DNA from: Elysia chlorotica
Taxonomy: Eukaryota > Mollusca > Gastropoda > Plakobranchidae
Length of the DNA: 64,000 nt
Direction: 5' to 3'
NCBI GenBank assembly: GCA_003991915.1
Contig: RQTK01000507.1
Location: 56,562-120,561, forward strand
Shown here: piece by piece, positions 23,701-31,600 of the stretch
Layout: every line of letters begins with the position of its first letter
How positions within the stretch are numbered: position 1 is the stretch's first letter
The notes under the pieces: model-generated
What the model was told of the DNA's origin: nothing
Seen by the model: only the letters and a program-made list of their open reading frames with translations
The model's database searches: none
Position numbers and translations under genes: made by a program

Positions 23701-24269
23701 TCCCCATCCATTAGGGGTTGAGCGATATTGTTGTAGCTAATGATCCATTGGTTCCCCATCCATTAGGTGCTGAGTGTAATTGTAACTACTGGTACCCTTT
23801 ATACCCCATCCATCAGGTGCTGAGTGTAATTGTAACTACTGGTACCCTTTATACCCCATCCATCAGGTGCTGACTGTAAATGTAACTACTGGTACTCTTT
23901 ATACCCCATCCATCAGGTGCTGAGTGTAAATGTAACTACTGGTACTCTTTATACCCCATCCATCAGGTGCTGAGTGTAATTGTAACTACTGGTACTCTTT
24001 ATTCCTCATCCATCGTAACGAATGGTACTCTTTATTCCTCCTCCTTCAGGTGCTGAGTGTAATTGTAACTAATGGTACTCTTTATTCCTCCTCCATCAGG
24101 TGCTGAGGTTGGAGTGAGCACGTCGCGCATCCACGCTCGTGGACCCGTGGGTATTGAGGGACTTCTCACCTACAAGTACGTGTTGAAGGGGTCTGGCCAG
24201 GCAGCCGCAGATTTCTCAGCCGGCAAGGAAAAGTTTATACATGAACGTCTGCCCGTGGACTTGGACTAG
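2551..24269 (+). CDS. ALDH18A1: Delta-1-pyrroline-5-carboxylate synthase, 15 coding exons, one frameshift
   Basis: Bifunctional P5CS: glutamate 5-kinase, then gamma-glutamyl phosphate reductase, making P5C for proline and ornithine in mitochondria. Exons: 2551-2742, 3030-3125, 3577-3713, 14535-14642, 15854-16006, 16855-17067, 17229-17391, 17788-17931, 18548-18765, 19104-19241, 19609-19804, 20541-20662, 21919-22105, 22732-22827, 24100-24269. All borders are AG/GT and the phases agree. If the missing base in exon 3 is counted, the product is about 777 residues, against about 795 in human. Residues 65-330 are the kinase, with [31 protein letters not shown] and KSRVGTGGM. The rest is the reductase, with [19 protein letters not shown] (Cys about 570) and the ARGPVG end. 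An in-frame TAA at 2524 precedes ATG 2551. Residues 1-64 are rich in Ser, Lys and Arg, consistent with a mitochondrial presequence. Confidence 0.96.
3030..3125 (+). CDS. ALDH18A1: P5CS coding exon 2
   Basis: Residues 65-96, phase 0 at both ends. Contains the start of the kinase domain, [12 protein letters not shown], and [16 protein letters not shown], nearly identical to vertebrate P5CS. The donor GTGCTT is weak. Confidence 0.93.
3577..3713 (+). CDS. ALDH18A1: P5CS coding exon 3 with a 1-nt frameshift
   Basis: The exon is 137 nt, where the phases of its neighbours need a multiple of 3. It reads [17 protein letters not shown], then would stop at TAG. One frame over it continues [15 protein letters not shown] to the donor GGA|GTAAGT. 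The family has an unbroken VTSGAVAFG here, so one G is missing from the run at 3625-3627. Either a real indel or a homopolymer error in the assembly; everything else in the gene is intact, which favours the latter. Confidence 0.93.
3723..5777. repeat. Tandem duplication of about 1 kb in P5CS intron 3
   Basis: Copy 1 (3723-4766) and copy 2 (4767-5777) run in parallel with scattered substitutions and small indels. The unit starts 9-10 nt after the exon 3 donor and ends inside a SINE: the SINE of copy 1 stops at 'ccctgcc' and the next bases are again the intron start 'aacactgtttc'. In copy 2 the same SINE continues to its natural end. Confidence 0.92.
4619..4765 (+). mobile_element. tRNA-derived SINE, 5' part
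   Basis: The head looks like a tRNA gene: 'ggggagcgcggtggccctgg' (A-box region) and a perfect B box GGTTCGAGCC at 4676-4685, then 'gctccctactggtcagg' and 'tgtgaccggctgagacagg'. The copy is cut at the duplication breakpoint. Confidence 0.8.
5633..5885 (+). mobile_element. tRNA-derived SINE, most complete copy
   Basis: Contains a tRNA-like head with B box GGTTCGAATCC (5689-5699), a middle part ('gtgaccggctgagacagg'), 'gtggcagcacat', 'tatatagtgctgatgttgg' and a 3' end 'caagtcaacc'. About 250 bp. At least seven other full or partial copies lie in this window, so the family is common in this genome. I cannot assign it to a named family without a search. Confidence 0.85.
7214..9452 (-). mobile_element. 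Non-LTR retrotransposon (LINE), 5'-truncated
   Basis: The 3' end (low coordinate) carries a short GAT-triplet tail, which also encodes the protein's last Asp residues. The 5' end is lost inside the endonuclease domain near 9452. It sits in intron 3 of P5CS, antisense to the gene. Its open frame over more than 2.2 kb suggests a young insertion. The clade is not resolved from motifs alone. Confidence 0.9.
7216..9477 (-). CDS. LINE endonuclease (end only) and reverse transcriptase, 753 codons
   Basis: Uninterrupted frame. The first 8 or so residues come from the flanking minisatellite, so the annotated start is not native. Residues 31-37 SDHNPVV are the last motif of an APE-type endonuclease; the rest of that domain is missing. 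The reverse transcriptase follows: [15 protein letters not shown] (motif A, about 394-400), [17 protein letters not shown] (motif B) and YEDD (motif C, residues 492-495) where most relatives have YADD or FADD. Next are LYGTETWSI in the thumb-side region and a basic C-terminus ending in RRHPDDDDE. Without most of the endonuclease it should not retrotranspose by itself. Confidence 0.88.
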   Translation of the reverse strand: MTINQPVIMISNRFKNNVKSVKTYPGADIHSDHNPVVAKLQIKLKVCNKPTKHSAKIDISALKMSTIQEQYLVTVKNKFESLMNITDSQEAVDKREIIEKRWEALKTSMQEANEQIPRVEKNAKQKWMTEEILQLMKKRKQRKGTPEYAALNLLIRSECRKAKEKWLQDQCSKVESSSLHGRSKTMYDTLKEIRGTTRQNNSTGCIKDKEGNMLFEQDKIKARWVEYVGDLFDDARPEKPTMPNEEGPPIMREEVEYALRGIKDGKASGLDNIAIEMLKALKEFGVDELTKLCNDIYDTGHLPNDMKESVFITLPKTPSATECGNFRTISLMSHTMKLLLKIILNRIGPKINKEVGHEQFGFRPNSGTREGIMCIKMVCEKYLEKHKDIYVCFIDYAKAFDRVHHTKLIECLKGIGIDGKDIRIIRNLYWEQTSCIRIGEEVTDQTSIQRGVRQGCVMSPSLFNLYTEIIFRNINELPGMNISGQNINNIRYEDDTALVAETPEQLQALLDKVNEESEKCGLAMKAKKTKVMVINRKDITPKININIGNTVLEQVSTFIYLGQMISDDNRTDQDIKRRIGIAKTSFNSLLNTFTSNSISMKTKLQLLKTFVWSTLLYGTETWSISKAQMNKIEAFEMYAFRRIGKISWRQKLTNYEVLQKLNIRREIGQCIRDRKLQYYGHLMRHESVIRDLYNGEVEGSRGGDAPERNGMTTSQNGRATRWCSANDLRRTDVNGGPLQPTFARRRHPDDDDE
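10270..10330. repeat. Poly-C / CA tract
   Basis: A run of 16 or more C followed by CA repeats, in P5CS intron 3. Confidence 0.85.
10790..11240. repeat. Degenerate tandem repeat, three units
   Basis: Three related units share 'ctctccatctt' or a variant, followed by 'tgctgtcattt' or 'cctgtcgtcattt' (near 10850, 11000 and 11140), spaced about 140-160 bp. Old and diverged. The remainder, 11240-12270, shows nothing I recognise. Confidence 0.4.
12278..12560. repeat. 40-bp minisatellite, about 7 copies
   Basis: Exact period of 40 bp with units starting 'atggctttgtgtagatggca' at 12301, 12341, 12381, 12421, 12461, 12501 and 12541. Nearly identical copies, so recently expanded. Mid-intron, not near an exon. 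Confidence 0.95.
14535..14642 (+). CDS. ALDH18A1: P5CS coding exon 4
   Basis: Residues 143-178, phase 0. [19 protein letters not shown] is highly conserved in the kinase domain. Its acceptor is 10.8 kb from the previous donor. The join to exon 3 gives a loop about three residues shorter than the human protein. Confidence 0.93.
14944..15625 (-). mobile_element. Non-LTR retrotransposon fragment, N-terminal part of reverse transcriptase
   Basis: Two overlapping frames (15127-15510 and 14952-15146) join as one protein with a one-base shift near 15165. Features: [14 protein letters not shown], a linker, [35 protein letters not shown] and LRPVALTS. This order is typical of L2/Rex1-like reverse transcriptases, based on recalled family features. 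No catalytic core remains. Antisense in P5CS intron 4. Confidence 0.8.
15672..15788. repeat. Imperfect inverted repeat, about 51-bp arms
   Basis: Left arm 15672-15723 ('gacgagcagccacagggtg' to 'caaatagaaac') pairs with right arm 15738-15788, with roughly 8 mismatches and a loop of 14 nt. It ends 65 nt before the exon 5 acceptor. It may be a small palindromic transposable element. Confidence 0.85.
15854..16006 (+). CDS. ALDH18A1: P5CS coding exon 5
   Basis: Residues 179-229, phase 0. [27 protein letters not shown] and DVDLAG; the NANDAV segment is in the glutamate/phosphate site of the kinase. Donor GCCGGG|GTAAGT is strong. Confidence 0.95.
16030..16258. repeat. 40-bp minisatellite just after the exon 5 donor
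   Basis: About 5.5 diverged units of 'ttattgatttaatgattgt' plus 'tcatgtattcatttgg', beginning 24 nt downstream of the donor at 16007. Confidence 0.9.
16413..16854 (+). repeat. 26-bp minisatellite built from the exon 6 acceptor, about 16 copies
   Basis: Each unit carries TTTCAG|GTAATCAGTGT followed by 'ttgcaatac'. The first six bases are the acceptor and the next eleven are the first eleven bases of coding exon 6. Unit starts are at 16419, 16445, 16471, 16497, 16523, 16559, 16585, 16620, 16655, 16681, 16707, 16742, 16768, 16794 and 16829, with one truncated near 16733. Some units have an extra 'ttgcaatac'. The last TTTCAG is the real acceptor at 16854. Confidence 0.95.
16855..17067 (+). CDS. 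ALDH18A1: P5CS coding exon 6
   Basis: Residues 230-300, phase 0. Starts GTA ATC AGT GTG AAG (VISVK), then [34 protein letters not shown]; these are substrate and nucleotide motifs of the kinase. The phase, and the family sequence VISVKDNDS, fix the acceptor at 16854, but 16 identical upstream sites compete on paper. Confidence 0.94.
17229..17391 (+). CDS. ALDH18A1: P5CS coding exon 7
   Basis: Residues 301-355, phase 0 to phase 1. End of the kinase domain ([29 protein letters not shown]) and the linker to the reductase. Donor CGAG|GTAAGA. Confidence 0.94.
17488..17636 (+). mobile_element. SINE 3' part in P5CS intron 7
   Basis: 'ttaatgtgaccggctgagac' through 'gtgctgatgttggacg' and 'aaatcaactcaac'. 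The head is missing. Same strand as the gene. Confidence 0.85.
17788..17931 (+). CDS. ALDH18A1: P5CS coding exon 8
   Basis: Residues 355-403, phase 1 at both ends. Start of the reductase (aldehyde dehydrogenase-like) domain: [20 protein letters not shown] and [17 protein letters not shown]. Confidence 0.92.
18548..18765 (+). CDS. ALDH18A1: P5CS coding exon 9
   Basis: Residues 403-475, phase 1 to 0. [19 protein letters not shown] and [19 protein letters not shown], the latter a signature of gamma-glutamyl phosphate reductase. Confidence 0.95.
19104..19241 (+). CDS. ALDH18A1: P5CS coding exon 10
   Basis: Residues 476-521, phase 0. [20 protein letters not shown], part of the NADPH-binding fold, followed by a less conserved stretch ending at the GTACGC donor. 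Confidence 0.95.
19609..19804 (+). CDS. ALDH18A1: P5CS coding exon 11, catalytic cysteine
   Basis: Residues 522-587, phase 0 to 1. [13 protein letters not shown] and [17 protein letters not shown]; the Cys (about 570) is the expected reductase nucleophile. The exon ends ATCG|GTCGGT. Its last bases and donor are repeated in the intron near 19891. Confidence 0.95.
19780..20000 (+). repeat. Tandem duplication over the exon 11 donor, unit about 110 bp
   Basis: Copy 1 starts in the exon ('gacccagagatggcgctcca') and continues into the intron ('ggtatccctggcacatcaac', 'aaggctataaac'). Copy 2 (about 19891-20000) reads 'gacccagcgctccatatcgg', 'ggtatccctggcacatcaac', 'aaggctataaat'. It therefore holds a decayed exon end plus a second donor-like site. 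Confidence 0.9.
20541..20662 (+). CDS. ALDH18A1: P5CS coding exon 12
   Basis: Residues 587-627, phase 1 to 0. [20 protein letters not shown], conserved in the reductase, then MLRLQG before GTAAGC. Confidence 0.94.
21147..21775 (-). mobile_element. Non-LTR retrotransposon fragment, C-terminal part of reverse transcriptase
   Basis: The 203-codon frame (21147-21758) has [34 protein letters not shown] and [15 protein letters not shown]. Just upstream, one frame off, KFADDS (the polymerase active-site motif) is visible, so a frameshift separates the two. It looks like the same L2/Rex1-like group as 14944-15625 and has the same orientation; it could be the other half of one broken element or a second copy. 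In P5CS intron 12. Confidence 0.82.
21919..22105 (+). CDS. ALDH18A1: P5CS coding exon 13
   Basis: Residues 628-690, phase 0 to 1. [30 protein letters not shown] and [13 protein letters not shown], the family's C-terminal reductase motifs. Confidence 0.95.
22300..22540. other. Unrecognised, TE-like segment in intron 13
   Basis: A GC-richer stretch than its surroundings with an inverted repeat GGTTGCCTAAGCAACC near 22455. No coding frame. It may be a transposon relic; I do not recognise it. Confidence 0.2.
22732..22827 (+). CDS. ALDH18A1: P5CS coding exon 14
   Basis: Residues 690-722, phase 1 at both ends. [19 protein letters not shown] (family: VDSACVFWNASTRFSDGYR) to FGL. Confidence 0.95.
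23051..24099 (+). repeat. 50-bp minisatellite built from the exon 15 acceptor, about 11 copies in two blocks
   Basis: Period is exactly 50 bp in block 1 (units at 23061, 23111, 23161, 23211, 23261) and near 50 bp in block 2 (about 23766 to 24099). Each unit contains CCATCAG|GTGCTGAG: the acceptor plus the first eight bases of exon 15 (GTGCTGAGGTTGG). Between the blocks, at 23655-23765, a diverged variant 'ttaggggttgagcgatattg' occurs twice. Confidence 0.95.
24100..24269 (+). CDS. ALDH18A1: P5CS coding exon 15 and stop
   Basis: Residues 722-777, then TAG at 24267-24269. [20 protein letters not shown] is highly conserved. The C-terminal tail ([18 protein letters not shown]) matches the family's length. 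Confidence 0.96.
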
Positions 24270-25151
24270 AGTCTAACTTAGCTAGCGTATCAAACTCACA
24301 CATTATCATATAATAGGACAGTATGCTTAACCTGACGGCAAAAATGTAGAGATTATCTGTTATGGTATAAAAGTACAACATTGTTATCACGCCGCAAAAA
24401 AAAAAAAAAGAAAAAGGTCCTGATAATTTTAGAGAGGATTAAAACCCAGGCTATGGTGCCTAGTTACAGAAAAAAAAAGGTGTAGAACACAAGTACCGAA
24501 GAAAGCAAAATCTGAACCTTGGAAAGACCGATACCGACAGCAATGTGAGAGATTACTTGTAGTTTGTGTTTTTTTCTTGACTACAACTTTCTTGGAAATA
24601 TACTGAGAAAAACTTGAAAGCAAAAGGGATTCTGCAAACACCTTTGTGTTTTTATTTTGAATCCAGCTTTTGGTTTCATATTCTTTCCTTTCCTTTTGTT
24701 TTGTTTGTTGTACTTAAATGTTACGCTATAAAAAGTATGTAAAATGGATTGCAATTTCTTGTTAAGAAAATTAAATGTTAAAAAAATATTGTTCATGGAG
24801 TTATGATTTATGAAGGTTTGCATCTGAGATCAATCTTTTTGTGTAAAGATGCTTCTATTGAAAGATTCAAAATGCTTTAGTATTTTTGTCAGTAGGATAC
24901 TTTTTGCACTTTGTACTTTGATCAAGCACATTTTATTGACATGATTCCGTGACAGTTTATGCAGGCCATTGACGTCAAACCCCAGAAGCTTACTGCCTTG
25001 CATCTTATGTAAACTTTTATCATTTTTAAATTTAATATCTCACTTCCGTTGTCTTTGAATGAAGCATGCTAGTCTTAAAACACACTTTAGAAAAAAGGAC
25101 AGAGGAAGCATTTTTGCTTTATCATTTTTTTCTGAAAAGTTATAGTTTTAT

Positions 25152-25222
25152 CCATGACGGATAAAGGTAAATGTTTTTAAAGCATCTCCATGACGGATAA
25201 AGGTGAATGTTTTATAGCATCA
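25152..25222. repeat. Two-copy tandem repeat, about 36 bp
   Basis: 'tccatgacggataaaggt' occurs twice with similar following bases. It lies inside the presumed P5CS 3' UTR. Confidence 0.8.
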
Positions 25223-25404
25223 TGAAAATACGACAGTTATGTCAAGAGGTGAATGGGAGGCCTCAGCCTGTGGAAATTGAGCTGTTTCACAAAAACTGTA
25301 AGTCTTGGTTGGGGAAGCTGTAGATTCCGGCGAGTAGTAACTTACTTACTGCCCTTTTTGCCGTTGGCAATTAGGGCAGCAAGGGCGAGTAGTAAAGGTT
25401 ATCA

Positions 25405-25410
25405 AATAAA
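25405..25410 (+). terminator. ALDH18A1: Candidate polyadenylation signal of P5CS
   Basis: First AATAAA after the stop codon, 1.1 kb downstream. Later AATAAA hexamers exist, so the true end is open. Confidence 0.3.
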
Positions 25411-28400
25411 GTATACTATCAACATGAATTACTCTTGCAAATGGGTCTACTTGCAGAAAACTTAGAGATGATTTTTTAAAGCAGTATGATCCTGCAAAAC
25501 TTTATAGCTTTCATCATCTAAAGAAAGCCAGGCTCCAGCTTTATTCTCAAGTTATCTTTGTAAAAATGATTATTTGATTATTCTAGCTTCTTTTTAATTT
25601 TATTTAAAGTCTTTTTTCATCAAAAATTGCACAGAAAAAGATCATGTTGGACTTGGAGTAAGAACAAATAATTGAGACTTAGTTTCCAGCTGCCATTTAG
25701 TATGTGTCTAATCTGAACTGAGTTGTATGTTTTTGGGCTTTATGTACTTCATTCATTGAATCTTGTTTAAATAATGTTAAAAAATGTCACATTTTCATAT
25801 CGTACGGTGGTAATCATCATATTATGTGACCTCATTGTATTTTCATTCAACATTTGATGCTACAGAAAATAAAAATATACTTTCATTGCTTACTGGATGC
25901 ATGACAATTATGTTAAGATGCATGTATTTGGCTGATAGAATTATACATTTGTTGAAGGCAAAGTCGCTGCATTTGTTGAGAAATAATGGACATGTTGGGT
26001 GCAGTAAATTCTTCATATTTTTACAAACTTTTCTTTTGCTTGACATTCTAGCATTTAGTGTCTTGTTGGACAAACTGATGCTATTTGCCTGTTTGTTCTC
26101 CACACAAAAGCCAGTGTCTCATTTTGCAAACAAAATTTTGATACAGCCATACTTTATTGTATTCATAATTTTTTTTTCTATGATGTTGTTTTCTTCAATA
26201 CAGAAAACTTTATCAGTGATATAAAAAAAGGAAAACACTTCTGAAAATTACCTCAGCTGAAGTGAAAACTTTTACTACATAAATGCTATAAAACATTATG
26301 AAGTGAAGAGACAGAGAAGAATTGGACTTGGGTTAGATTTTCCCATGGAGAGTCCCATTTGTATAATGTATTTGAAAATATATGTTGTTATACATAAGAT
26401 AAAAAAAGAAAACACTTTCTATGTAAAACTTATGCCATTCTCATGTAAAGCCATTATGTTCCTACTATTTGAAGTGTGGTGAATTTTGTAAAAGGGTGAT
26501 CACTTTACTTTAATCATTCAAAGCAAAATTTACTTGTCTAATGATTAAACACACAATTTCACTTGTCTTTGTGCTTAAAAAATGTGTGTAAACCTATCAT
26601 TCCACGAGATAAACTGTTTCTTGTGCTGCAACTTTAAAGTATTCACTAATTTTTATTTGGTATATTTCTATTTGGCAGCCAATCATATCAGGTTTACATA
26701 CAGCATTGCATACAACTCTTGATTCACAAGGTAGACCAGTTTTGTGTCTCTCAGAGACCCCAGTTTCGTGACACTTTTTAAAAACATATACAATGGAAAG
26801 TTTTTAGCTGACATGAACTCAGTGCATTTATTATATTATGCTTGTTGTTGTCAAAGTATACAATTTTATTTTGCTCTCTTAAAATTCAAATAAACCTAAG
26901 GATGCCTTTCAAATGAATTTTCGAGTGCAATGCAAAATGTAATGACTGAATGAAATTGAATTATAATATATGCAGGTGTAACTAAAAGTAAAAAATGATG
27001 CTCTAAATTCTAATAAAGGACTAGATGCCTTTACTGGTTCTTTATAGGAACACTTTCTACTCACACATTTTGTAGAAAAATTCAAACATAAACTAAGGTC
27101 CAAGTGCTATACTGTTGTGACTTCATATATCTGATGTTGTAACTTATGTAAGACATGATATACAAACGTTCCATTCCTTTTAAATGAATGGAAAAGAATA
27201 TTAAAAGCCAGTGGGTTTTTTTTTTATTGCATATTTATTAGCAGCGATTTTATTTCATTTCATTGAAGTTTCATCAGGTACATTCTAATTACTAAAAATT
27301 GAAAAAGTTACAAACCAATTGCTAATTCTGTGTTAAAAAGAATAACTATATTTACAAGGGGTCTCTACTTTCATTATGCCATTTCCATCACCTTCTGCTT
27401 CAATTCTATCAGAAAAATGATTTTTTGTTAGTTTGCTATATCATAAATTAAGCTTTAGCATTCACAAAAAGGGGCTTAATTAAAAAAAATAAAATAGATT
27501 ATACAATTTCATTTTTTACTTGCCCGAATTTTACTGGGGTTTCATGCCCACTTTCCACTTCAAGGTAAAACTAGATCAATCTCCCTTTTTTAATCTAGAC
27601 ATCTGGCAGGAAAATTGACAAAATTGGATTTTTGTTTTGTTTTTTAACACCATGCATTTCTTTCATAACAACCAACAAGTACATTAACAAGGCTCTGGTG
27701 AATAATGAAAACCAATCACAGTTTAGATACATTCAAACATACAATAACAAAAAGTTTAGTCTGTTCTCTCCACATGTTGTCTTGCGAAAATCTTATGGTG
27801 CTACAGGAATAATAATTTTGGGAAACTAGTCTTCACTTCCCCTTCTACCATTTGAAAAGTGCAATCTCAATAACTCACAACTAAGGGGGAAAACTATTGA
27901 CTTAGATCAAGCAGTTCTTGTGAACCACAACTTTTTTCTCATCCTCATTGGAAAACGAGTTTCAAGAGACAATTTAAAACCTATTCATAATCATCTCAGG
28001 GAGGAAAAATTCAACACACAATGACAGTCTTGCAAAAGAAAAAACAGTTTGGAAATCGGTTGGTGTTTCTTAACTTGCTGATGGAGTTGAAATAAATGTG
28101 CTATCCGACAAACTTTGTTAAATGGTGCCATCGCAAGATGAGCATATTTGGGACTCGTCACTTTAAAAGAAAAACACTTTTTTTACATCAATTCCAAGTC
28201 AAAGCTACAACCCAATATCATTTTTTTAATTTCCCAAACTATAGATACCCTGATTTCATGCCCTTCCGTGGCATCTTCTTGAGTATATGATATTGCTGGT
28301 TGAGTGGCAAGAGCATTGACTAATGACAAGTTTCAACTGCCTCAGATTCAAATCAGTTTAAGTCTTCCAATGAGCCTCTTCATTACTTATACCTTTAAAA

Positions 28401-30689
28401 AAAAACCAGCATAAAATCTATATAATAACGTTGGATACAACTAAATTCAAACAAGAATTGTGAGAAAAAAAATTGAGTTTCATCATTTCACTTTTTTTCC
28501 TCTTTCAATTGATTAATGCCTCCCTCAACTTTTGCCGGAATACACAGAACATAAAAGGAAAATGTGCAAAGCGTATTGAATTATTATGTAATGGCAAAAC
28601 ATTGACATCATAAACTCAAATGCCACACAAACCCCCACCAAGCAATGTGTCTTGCAAAAGGAGAGATCCCCCAATATTGATATCAAAATCAGTATCATCT
28701 TTTTGAAATAGACATTCACTCAAACAGGTTCAAACTACCAAAAATGAATGTCACAAATGAATTGAAGAAATTTAAATACAGTCATGAATTGTGGTTTCAG
28801 CCTCTCATTTTCAAAACGAATGCACACAGAGCAATCTTGATCCAACAACCAAAAAAATAAGTCTCATGCAAAGCTATCGTTATTTTTCAGAGAAAACATG
28901 TTCAAATGTTTTAATCAAGAAAAAATTGGCACCTATATGAATTGCAAGAAATGGAAAGGAAAAACACATTTCTTATGATGTTAAAATAGCTGCTGTAAAA
29001 CATAATAGCTAGTCAGGTATAACATGCCATTGCCTCAGTTAGGTAACTACAAAAATAAGAATACCAGATACCCGTACTGGTCAATGGTAAAAGAAAAAAA
29101 AATATGGCACACCAGCCTGAGAGGTCATGAATGGTCACAAGTTTCATTTGAAACACTTTGCCTCCGCAAGGGTAGAAAAATTTGTCAATAGTAAACAACC
29201 ACAAAATGCAAACTCGTGAGAGGAAAACATTAGTACATGGATAAATAAAGCCTATTTAACAAAGTAACCTTTTAAAAAAAGCAACACATTGATATAACAG
29301 AAGCATACAAGGATATCATAGTAGGAGTCTAATATACAGTAGAAATACAAGAAAGCTATTACAATATTAATCACAACTGCAGGTTGAAAACGTGGTGGTT
29401 GAGTTTTTATAACAAGCGAATCTTTAATCTGGTTGGCATAGCTACGTCACATCAATTTTATGTGAAAGGCTGTGAATTTTTGTTTTTAAAACATTTAGCA
29501 TGCAAATAAATGCCACTACTATCAACTATTGAGATGGGAGGCAGGGGAAAGCAAGTATTGTAAGACAAGAAGCAAATTATATTGAAACATGTTCTGAGGC
29601 ATGTGAAAACTCGGGTCCTCTGGTTATTCCAGTTTGATCACAACAAATCAATGAGATGTTAACCTTCTGGAAATTCAAAAAATAGCCTTTTTTTTTTGTA
29701 AACCTGTGGTGAAGCCAACCTCTTCACTTCTGATGAACTCTGTGAGAGTCTATAGGATCTAAGCAGCAATAGCCATCGAAATAATTTTAGGAGCAAAAAC
29801 GAACAAAGTAAACAATGTGTGCTTGACTGAGCAGTACTTTCAAGACAATGTTCCAATTCAGATGTATATCGGCATATCCATAAGTTCAGCAGGAATAAAT
29901 ACATCACAATTAAAAAGGTGAAATTAATATGAGCACAGGTGTACATCAAAGCGAGATTTAAGGCAGAATGTTGAAAACATTGGTTTTACTCAAGAATTGG
30001 CATATTATAAAATAAATCAGCTTCATCTTAACCTTAAAGCCATATGCGGCTATTGAGATAGGAGATTATTGGTAGTCTAATGATAAAGACATGCTCAAGT
30101 AAAACTGCATAGCAAGCAGAATACAGACCCTAACTTTGATTCTTTTCAGTCTCCAGCGTCATGGAAAAAATGTTCTAACAATGAACAGCTGGTTAACAAG
30201 GTCAAAATAAAAATGAAAAGACATCACTTAGGCCATTGTATTAAAAAAGATGCTTTTTGAAAACTCACGACTTGCAACTGGTCATAATGACTCAGAACGT
30301 TGAATATCTAAAATATCCTAACTTTTATCAAAGTCAGAAAATGAAAACTTTTCTTTTTCCCTTAATCGGTCAATCATCAAAGTATCTTCAATACTTTCAT
30401 TTGTTTCTCAACAAAACAAAACTGAAATGAAACCAAGACGATTATTTGAATTGAGACATTTTAAACATTTAGACTGGACATGAGATATCTTTAAAAGCTA
30501 GAGGCACACACAAACATAAACCCTTATAAAAAAGAAACATTTTTTTTAAAGTTTCTTCAATCTTTAGAAAATTAGTAAAAATCGTTGAATTGTTTTTTTA
30601 CAAGAATGCATGAACATAATCACCTAGAAAAGAGAATTTAATTTCAATTAAATGGGTGCATCCACTTTTTGCACATAGAATTTATGCAT

Positions 30690-30860
30690 CCCTGCCTCAG
30701 ATTATTGCAACCATAAAAGGGCCACACTCTAAATTCTGAGGTGGGGTCATTCCTTTCAAATGTCCTCATTGTTTGCATGCGAGTACAACATGCACTGACC
30801 ACAAGCATCAAAGACATAGTCAGGTCATGGACCACAGGAACATGAAGCACCATGACTGGT
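30690..30860. repeat. Dispersed repeat, copy 1
   Basis: Shares 'gaccacaggaac', 'tgaagcac' and 'atgactg.ttgttcag', and the upstream 'tctgagg.ggggtca' with 'caacatgcac', in the same order as 36395-36570. Family unknown. Confidence 0.7.
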
Positions 30861-31301
30861 TGTTCAGTGAAACTTGATGGCTACCAAAGACATGTATGTA
30901 GCCGTACATTTAATGCATCAATAAAAAGCTTTGCCTTGTTAGTGACACATCAAATAGTACTTGCAATAGTGAACGCAACCCAGAAGAGCAAACAGTTTTA
31001 CCTGGACGCCCATAAGAAAATGTAATCATCGATACACATTTTAACCAACAAAAATAATTCTAGTCTAATAGTATCGAATGTGTAACAATAACATCAATAG
31101 CTCTTGGTCACTGCTACCACCCCAACATTTAAAAAAAAGTTAAAACCGAGTATTTATGAGAAGCCGGCAAGTGGTCTTGTGAAATCTCTATAGGCTCTCC
31201 TCCCACCCATGCATATCACATGACAGTCATGACATAAATGGGGGTTGGCAGGAGATTGTCAAGAGAGCAGCAGCCATTGAAACTGATGACGCTGACAGGT
31301 G

Positions 31302-31600
31302 ACAGTAACACAACAAGTCCTCTCCCTTCCTCGACCCTTCTTCCACATTTTGACTCGAGCCAATTCTGGGGAAACAACAGACAGTAACACATCAAGTCCT
31401 CTCCCTTCCTCGACCCTTCTTCCACATTTTGACTCGAGCCAATTCTGGGGAAACAACAGACAGTAACACATCAAGTCCTCTCCCATCCTCGACCCTTCTT
31501 CCACATTTTGACTCGAGCCAATTCTGGGGAAACAACAGACAGCCAGTCTCCTTTTGCCTCGATGACACAGTTTTGACTCGACCAATTTGGGGAAACAACA
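31302..31600. repeat. 79-80-bp minisatellite, about 3.5 copies
   Basis: Units run from 'acagtaacac' and 'aagtcctctccc' through 'cttccacattttgactcgag' to 'ggggaaacaacagac'. Copies are nearly identical. Open frames on the minus strand across it are products of the repeat. Confidence 0.95.

Noticed and set aside
3030-24269. P5CS as a processed or dead pseudogene because of the frameshift
   Set aside because: It keeps all introns and only one indel in more than 2.3 kb of coding sequence; strongly conserved motifs are intact.
25826-26224. 132-codon plus-strand frame in the intergenic region
   Set aside because: No recognisable domain, no splice or start context, AT-rich; likely chance inside a 3' UTR.
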